Assembly: GCF_001953175.1 (NCBI RefSeq)
Contig: NZ_CP018258.1
Location: 1,454,210-1,518,209, forward strand
From: Dehalogenimonas formicexedens
Lineage (GTDB): Bacteria > Chloroflexota > Dehalococcoidia > Dehalococcoidales > Dehalococcoidaceae
Length of the DNA: 64,000 nt
Direction: 5' to 3'
How positions within the stretch are numbered: position 1 is the first letter of the stretch; each line of letters begins with the position of its first letter. The notes under the pieces are model-generated. The model made no database searches, was not told the origin of the DNA, and saw nothing but the letters and a program-made list of their open reading frames with translations. This document shows positions 61,128 through 64,000 of the stretch, piece by piece. A program made the position numbers and the translations under genes.

Positions 61128-61514
61128 ATGCAGGAAATAAAACCGAAAACCCGGGTACTGGTAGTGGATGACGAGACCGCGATTCTGCGGTTCGTCAGCG
61201 CGGGCCTGGAGCTGGCGGGTTACCTGCCGGTATCCACCACCGACTGCGATGAAGCTCTCAATATTGTCAGATCAGGAAACGCCGACATCATGCTCCTGGA
61301 CATTTTCATGGCCCCGGTAACCGGTTTCGACGTGTTGACCAAGCTCAGAGAATTTTCAGACCTGCCGGTGATTGTCTTCACCGCCCGGGACGACGTCGGC
61401 GAATTTGCCAAAGAAGCCGGGGCTGACGACTACCTGGGCAAGCCCTTCAAACCGGGAGACCTCTCCGGGAAGATCGAGGAAGTCATGGCGCGGCGCGGCG
61501 CCAAAGCCGGCTAG
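61128..61514 (+). CDS. Single-domain response regulator
   Basis: A 128-residue stand-alone receiver domain (CheY-like). The acidic pair DD is in VLVVDDETAIL, the phosphoacceptor Asp in IMLLDIFMAP, Thr in VIVFTARDD and Lys in YLGKPFKPG. Output must come through protein interaction. GAGG lies three bases before ATG 61128; a longer frame from 61068 is possible. Could be served by one of the sensor kinases at 51-57 kb, but this is not shown. Confidence 0.9.
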   Translation: MQEIKPKTRVLVVDDETAILRFVSAGLELAGYLPVSTTDCDEALNIVRSGNADIMLLDIFMAPVTGFDVLTKLREFSDLPVIVFTARDDVGEFAKEAGADDYLGKPFKPGDLSGKIEEVMARRGAKAG

Positions 61515-61548
61515 CACTAGGCAGCGCACCGGTCACCCGGCGCCTTGA

Positions 61549-61926
61549 TCAGGCCGGGCTGTGGCCGGCGCGAGCGGGCAAGTCCGAGGCAATCTTCCGG
61601 ATGACTACTTTTTCCGCGGCGGATGCGCCGTCGTGCAGTTCCTCGATAATACTGGCCAGCGCCTTCCGGGCTTTCAGGGACAACCGAGGGTCGGCTTTGA
61701 TGGCCGGAATCAGCCCTGACAGAATAGACTCCCTGCCGGTGACCAGGTAGTCTATGGTAACGCCCAGTTCTTCGGCGAGTTTCTCCAGCATTGAGAGTGA
61801 CGGCAGCCTTTTGTTTTGCTCGATGGCAGAGATATGCTGGGGAGTAATGTGAAGTCCGTTGGACAGGTCCTGCTGGGTGAGTTTCAGATCGAGGCGCTTG
61901 GCCTTGATCCTGTCGCCGATAGACAT
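61549..61926 (-). CDS. XRE-family transcriptional regulator
   Basis: A 125-residue protein with a clear N-terminal HTH (IKAKRLDLKLTQQDLSNGLHITPQHISAIEQNKRLPSLSMLEKLAEELGV) followed by a helical tail of about 60 residues. ATG 61926 is preferred; a longer frame to 61965 exists. It is divergent from the receiver gene at 62089, with an inverted repeat in between that could be its own operator. Confidence 0.9.
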   Translation of the reverse strand: MSIGDRIKAKRLDLKLTQQDLSNGLHITPQHISAIEQNKRLPSLSMLEKLAEELGVTIDYLVTGRESILSGLIPAIKADPRLSLKARKALASIIEELHDGASAAEKVVIRKIASDLPARAGHSPA

Positions 61927-62004
61927 GGGGCATCCCTGCCTTATATAAAGTATTTTTACCGGCACAAATCTTAACAGGCTTATGTGAAGTAGCGCAATGA
62001 GCCA

Positions 62005-62039
62005 ACTACAAGTTGATTTTGTAATTGGAATTTTGTAGT
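62005..62039. promoter_or_regulatory. Inverted repeat in the XRE/receiver divergent region
   Basis: ACTACAA (62005-62011) and TTGTAGT (62033-62039) frame further TTTTGTAATT half-sites in an AT-rich stretch. Candidate operator for the XRE regulator. Confidence 0.4.
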
Positions 62040-62088
62040 GTATAGTGAAATTAACAAGTTAAACTTAATATTTTAACTCGGCAGGACA

Positions 62089-62499
62089 TTGGATAAAGGC
62101 AAGACAACCATTCTGCTGGCTGATGACCACGCCATAGTAAGGCGCGGTATCAAAGCCCTTCTGGAATACGAACCGGACTTCATCGTGGTGGCGGAAGCCA
62201 GCGACGGTCTTCAGGCTTTAGAACAGCTGGAAGCGGTCAAGCCGCATATCCTGGTGACCAACCTGAGCATGCCGAACATGAGCGGTATCGAGCTGCTCAA
62301 GGCGATGAAAAAAAGGAATATCCCGACTCGATCGATAGTCCTTTCAATGTGCGGCGACAGCCCTTATATTACTGGAGCTTTCGATGCCGGGGCATTCGGC
62401 TACATCCTCAAGGAATCCGGGGTAGAGCACCTGGTCACCGCCATCCGCGAGGCTCAGATGGGCCGCAGGTACCTCAGTCCGCCACTTTCTACCGGTTAA
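62089..62499 (+). CDS. Receiver-only response regulator with Asn at the phosphosite
   Basis: A 136-residue NarL-type receiver domain with no DNA-binding domain. The acidic pair is in LLADDHAIVRRG and the Lys in YILKESG, but the phosphoacceptor position reads VTNLSMPNMSG, with N58 where Asp is expected. It is therefore probably not phosphorylated in the usual way. The stop comes right after the receiver (YLSPPLSTG); the downstream DNA does not encode an HTH in any frame that I can see. TTG 62089 is the likely start behind CAGGACA. Possibly a pseudo-receiver that acts by binding. Confidence 0.8.
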   Translation: MDKGKTTILLADDHAIVRRGIKALLEYEPDFIVVAEASDGLQALEQLEAVKPHILVTNLSMPNMSGIELLKAMKKRNIPTRSIVLSMCGDSPYITGAFDAGAFGYILKESGVEHLVTAIREAQMGRRYLSPPLSTG

Positions 62500-62632
62500 C
62501 CGGAATTCCCGGCTTACAGGGGATCCCGGCCGCATGACGCTTTTAACAGCCCCTTAATGGTGCCCCTTCACAGGTTGGAAGTCGCCAGGCCCGATGATAG
62601 TATTGAGGTACCAACCTAAAAGGAGGGCTTCG

Positions 62633-62899
62633 ATGTCCACCGAGAAATTCACCGTCTCCGGCGACAAGGTGGTCGGCAAGGTCAAGGAAATCATCCATCA
62701 GGGCAATATCCGGCGCGTCCGTTTGATCCATGAGGGTAAGGCTATAATCGATATCCCCCTCTCGGTGGGGGCTCCGGCGGCCGCCGTCGGTATCCTGGCG
62801 GCGCCTCTCCTGGCGGCGGTCGGCGCATTCGCGGCGCTGGTAACCGAGACGACTATCGAGGTCGAGAAGACCGACGAAAAGCCCGCGGAAACTAAATAG
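62633..62899 (+). CDS. DUF4342 family protein
   Basis: An 88-residue protein starting STEKFTVSGDKVVGKVKEIIHQGNIRRV, then a beta strand (IDIPLSVG) and a hydrophobic stretch (about 44-68) with TTIEVEK. This matches the DUF4342 layout; function unknown. AAAAGGAGGGCTTCG gives a strong ribosome binding site for ATG 62633. Confidence 0.85.
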   Translation: MSTEKFTVSGDKVVGKVKEIIHQGNIRRVRLIHEGKAIIDIPLSVGAPAAAVGILAAPLLAAVGAFAALVTETTIEVEKTDEKPAETK

Positions 62900-63017
62900 G
62901 CCGAAAGAATTATACCCTTCCAGGGCTGCCCTCCGGCTTAACTTTTCGGTTAAGTATCCGTACCCGGTCTTGATATCGTTAACCTCCGGTGGTAACATAG
63001 GCAGGTTGGAGGAAGGT

Positions 63018-63578
63018 ATGCGCCTACGCCAGTACGACCCTGAAAAACCGGCATCATACCTTAAACTGGTTGGCTCCGTAATTCATAACTTCGGGGATTT
63101 CCATCACCCCGAAGACATCATCCGGATGGTAGGCCGTGACCGTCTAACCGACGTGACCCACGCCCCAGAGCTGGGCGAGGCGGCGATCCGGCTTTACGAC
63201 GGCGGCGACCAGCGCATTTTCCAGTTCAAGGAATCCGCTAACCGCGGCGGCAGCTTCGATGTCTTGTTCCACGGCGGCCGTCTCGAAAGCTTCCGCGCCC
63301 AGCTGTTTTTTGAAGGGATGCTGGGTAAACCGGGGGCGTTCATTTTCTCCAGCCTGAGGCTGGGGCCGCTGGTCTCGGCGGTGGTCGGGGGAAAAGCCAA
63401 CATCAGTTTTGACGCTTCATCGGGCCATTTTTTCTGCCATTACGGAAACCTGGTCATTTCATATACCAGCGAACAGGAAATGGGCATCCCAAGCATTTCA
63501 ACTTCCGTCCTCTGCCGACGGACGTGCCCGGTAGACATGTTCTCCGGGCGCGAGCAACTGCGGTTTTCCCTTCCCTGA
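63018..63578 (+). CDS. Uncharacterised 186-residue protein
   Basis: I do not recognise a family. The protein is soluble-looking and beta-rich in the middle (GGSFDVLFHGGRLESFRAQLFFEG), with a C-terminal part carrying three Cys (HFFCHYG, LCRRTCP). ATG 63018 follows GGAGGAAGGT. It lies between the DUF4342 gene and polA. Confidence 0.65.
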   Translation: MRLRQYDPEKPASYLKLVGSVIHNFGDFHHPEDIIRMVGRDRLTDVTHAPELGEAAIRLYDGGDQRIFQFKESANRGGSFDVLFHGGRLESFRAQLFFEGMLGKPGAFIFSSLRLGPLVSAVVGGKANISFDASSGHFFCHYGNLVISYTSEQEMGIPSISTSVLCRRTCPVDMFSGREQLRFSLP

Positions 63579-63624
63579 ACCCCGCTTGCCACCGGGAAAT
63601 CAGCCGAAGACCCGCGTTTTCTGG

Positions 63625-63630
63625 TATAAT
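63625..63630 (+). promoter_or_regulatory. Extended -10 box 6 bases before polA
   Basis: TGGTATAAT ends at 63630; TTGGAT follows, then ATG 63637. Leaderless layout, with no ribosome binding site. Confidence 0.55.
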
Positions 63631-63636
63631 TTGGAT

Positions 63637-64000
63637 ATGACCCATCGTGCCGAACCGGCCCCCAGCAAACCTCGAATCGTCCTTTTCGACGCCAGCGCCC
63701 TGGTGCACCGCGCTTTCCACGCCTTCGCCCACGGGCGGCAGCTCACTATCTCCGGAACCGGCGAAGTCACCTCAGCGGTCTTCGGTTTCACCAATATCCT
63801 GCTGAAGGTCCTGGCCGATCTTAAGCCCGACTGCTATGCTATCGCCTTCGACCGCAAGGGGCCGACCTTCCGACACGAGATGTCGGCAGAATATAAGGCT
63901 CACCGCCCGCCGACCCCGAGTGAACTCATAACCCAGTTGGGCCGGGTGCACCAGTTGGTGGAGGCCTTCGACATGCCGATATTCGAACAACAGGGTTACG
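63637..64000 (+). CDS. polA: DNA polymerase I, N-terminal part (partial)
   Basis: The first 121 residues of DNA polymerase I, cut by the window end. VLFDASALVHRAFHAF is the start of the 5'-3' exonuclease domain with its metal-binding Asp, followed by FGFTNILLKVLADLKPDCYAIAFDRKGPTFRHEMSAEYKAHRPPTPSEL, the conserved flap-nuclease core. Polymerase domain lies beyond the window. TATAAT lies 6 bases before ATG 63637, so the mRNA is predicted to be leaderless. Confidence 0.93.
   Translation, partial: MTHRAEPAPSKPRIVLFDASALVHRAFHAFAHGRQLTISGTGEVTSAVFGFTNILLKVLADLKPDCYAIAFDRKGPTFRHEMSAEYKAHRPPTPSELITQLGRVHQLVEAFDMPIFEQQGY

Overview
The window looks like a chromosome segment of an organohalide-respiring member of Dehalococcoidia (Chloroflexota), most likely Dehalogenimonas or a close relative. 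The main reason is a complete reductive dehalogenase pair at 17.66-19.37 kb: RdhA with a Tat signal and two C-x2-C-x2-C-x3-C iron-sulfur motifs, and its small membrane anchor RdhB. The double-cubane-cluster reductase cluster, the GC-rich genes and the very repeat-rich spacers fit that group. This assignment rests on gene content only; no 16S gene is present.

Layout. 0-4.3 kb: end of an Ig-repeat surface protein, a HIT/PLDc_N/ABC-exporter operon and a lipoprotein serine protease. 4.4-11.8 kb: mostly minus strand, with a beta-CASP nuclease, FtsK, an immunity-like protein, RNase J overlapping a family 4 uracil-DNA glycosylase. 12.1-16.6 kb: GIY-YIG-like protein, YihY, pentapeptide protein and a KamA-like radical SAM enzyme. 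16.6-19.4 kb: a 236-bp tandem repeat, then rdhAB behind an AT-rich regulatory region. 19.6-24 kb: glyA, prs, small conserved genes, tRNA-Met. 24-27.3 kb: double-cubane reductase, its ASKHA activase and YedF behind a structured leader. 27.4-29.3 kb: enoyl-CoA hydratase and 3-hydroxyacyl-CoA dehydrogenase separated by a 49-bp tandem array. 29.4-34.8 kb: transporters, metallo-hydrolase, and a REP-associated tyrosine transposase (RAYT) embedded between two clusters of REP palindromes. 34.9-39.5 kb: cofactor genes nnrD, coaX, coaBC. 39.5-43.3 kb: three UGA-interrupted small genes, repeats and an unexplained element. 43.3-50.4 kb: argF, der, plsY, gpsA, dnaJ, flavoproteins, ybeY. 51-57 kb: two large sensor kinases. 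57-64 kb: glycosyltransferase, PlsY-like protein, DegV, YgjP-type peptidase, two receiver-only regulators, an HTH regulator and the start of polA.

Most unusual signals. (1) Three neighbouring small genes (39.49-40.34 kb) each keep an open frame through a single in-frame UGA, and each UGA is followed 11-14 nt later by a stem-loop placed roughly as in bacterial SECIS elements. Pseudogenes are the default reading; recoding is a testable alternative. (2) A RAYT-REP system with several palindrome families that start with GTAG and with local amplification of the palindrome at 28.2 kb. (3) A recurring promoter layout in which a -10 box lies 6-7 nt before the start codon, implying leaderless mRNAs. 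(4) Two copies of a TetR-type palindrome at promoters of lipid-related genes. (5) A leader upstream of the double-cubane reductase with a consensus promoter, a near-perfect Shine-Dalgarno and a 10-codon ORF.
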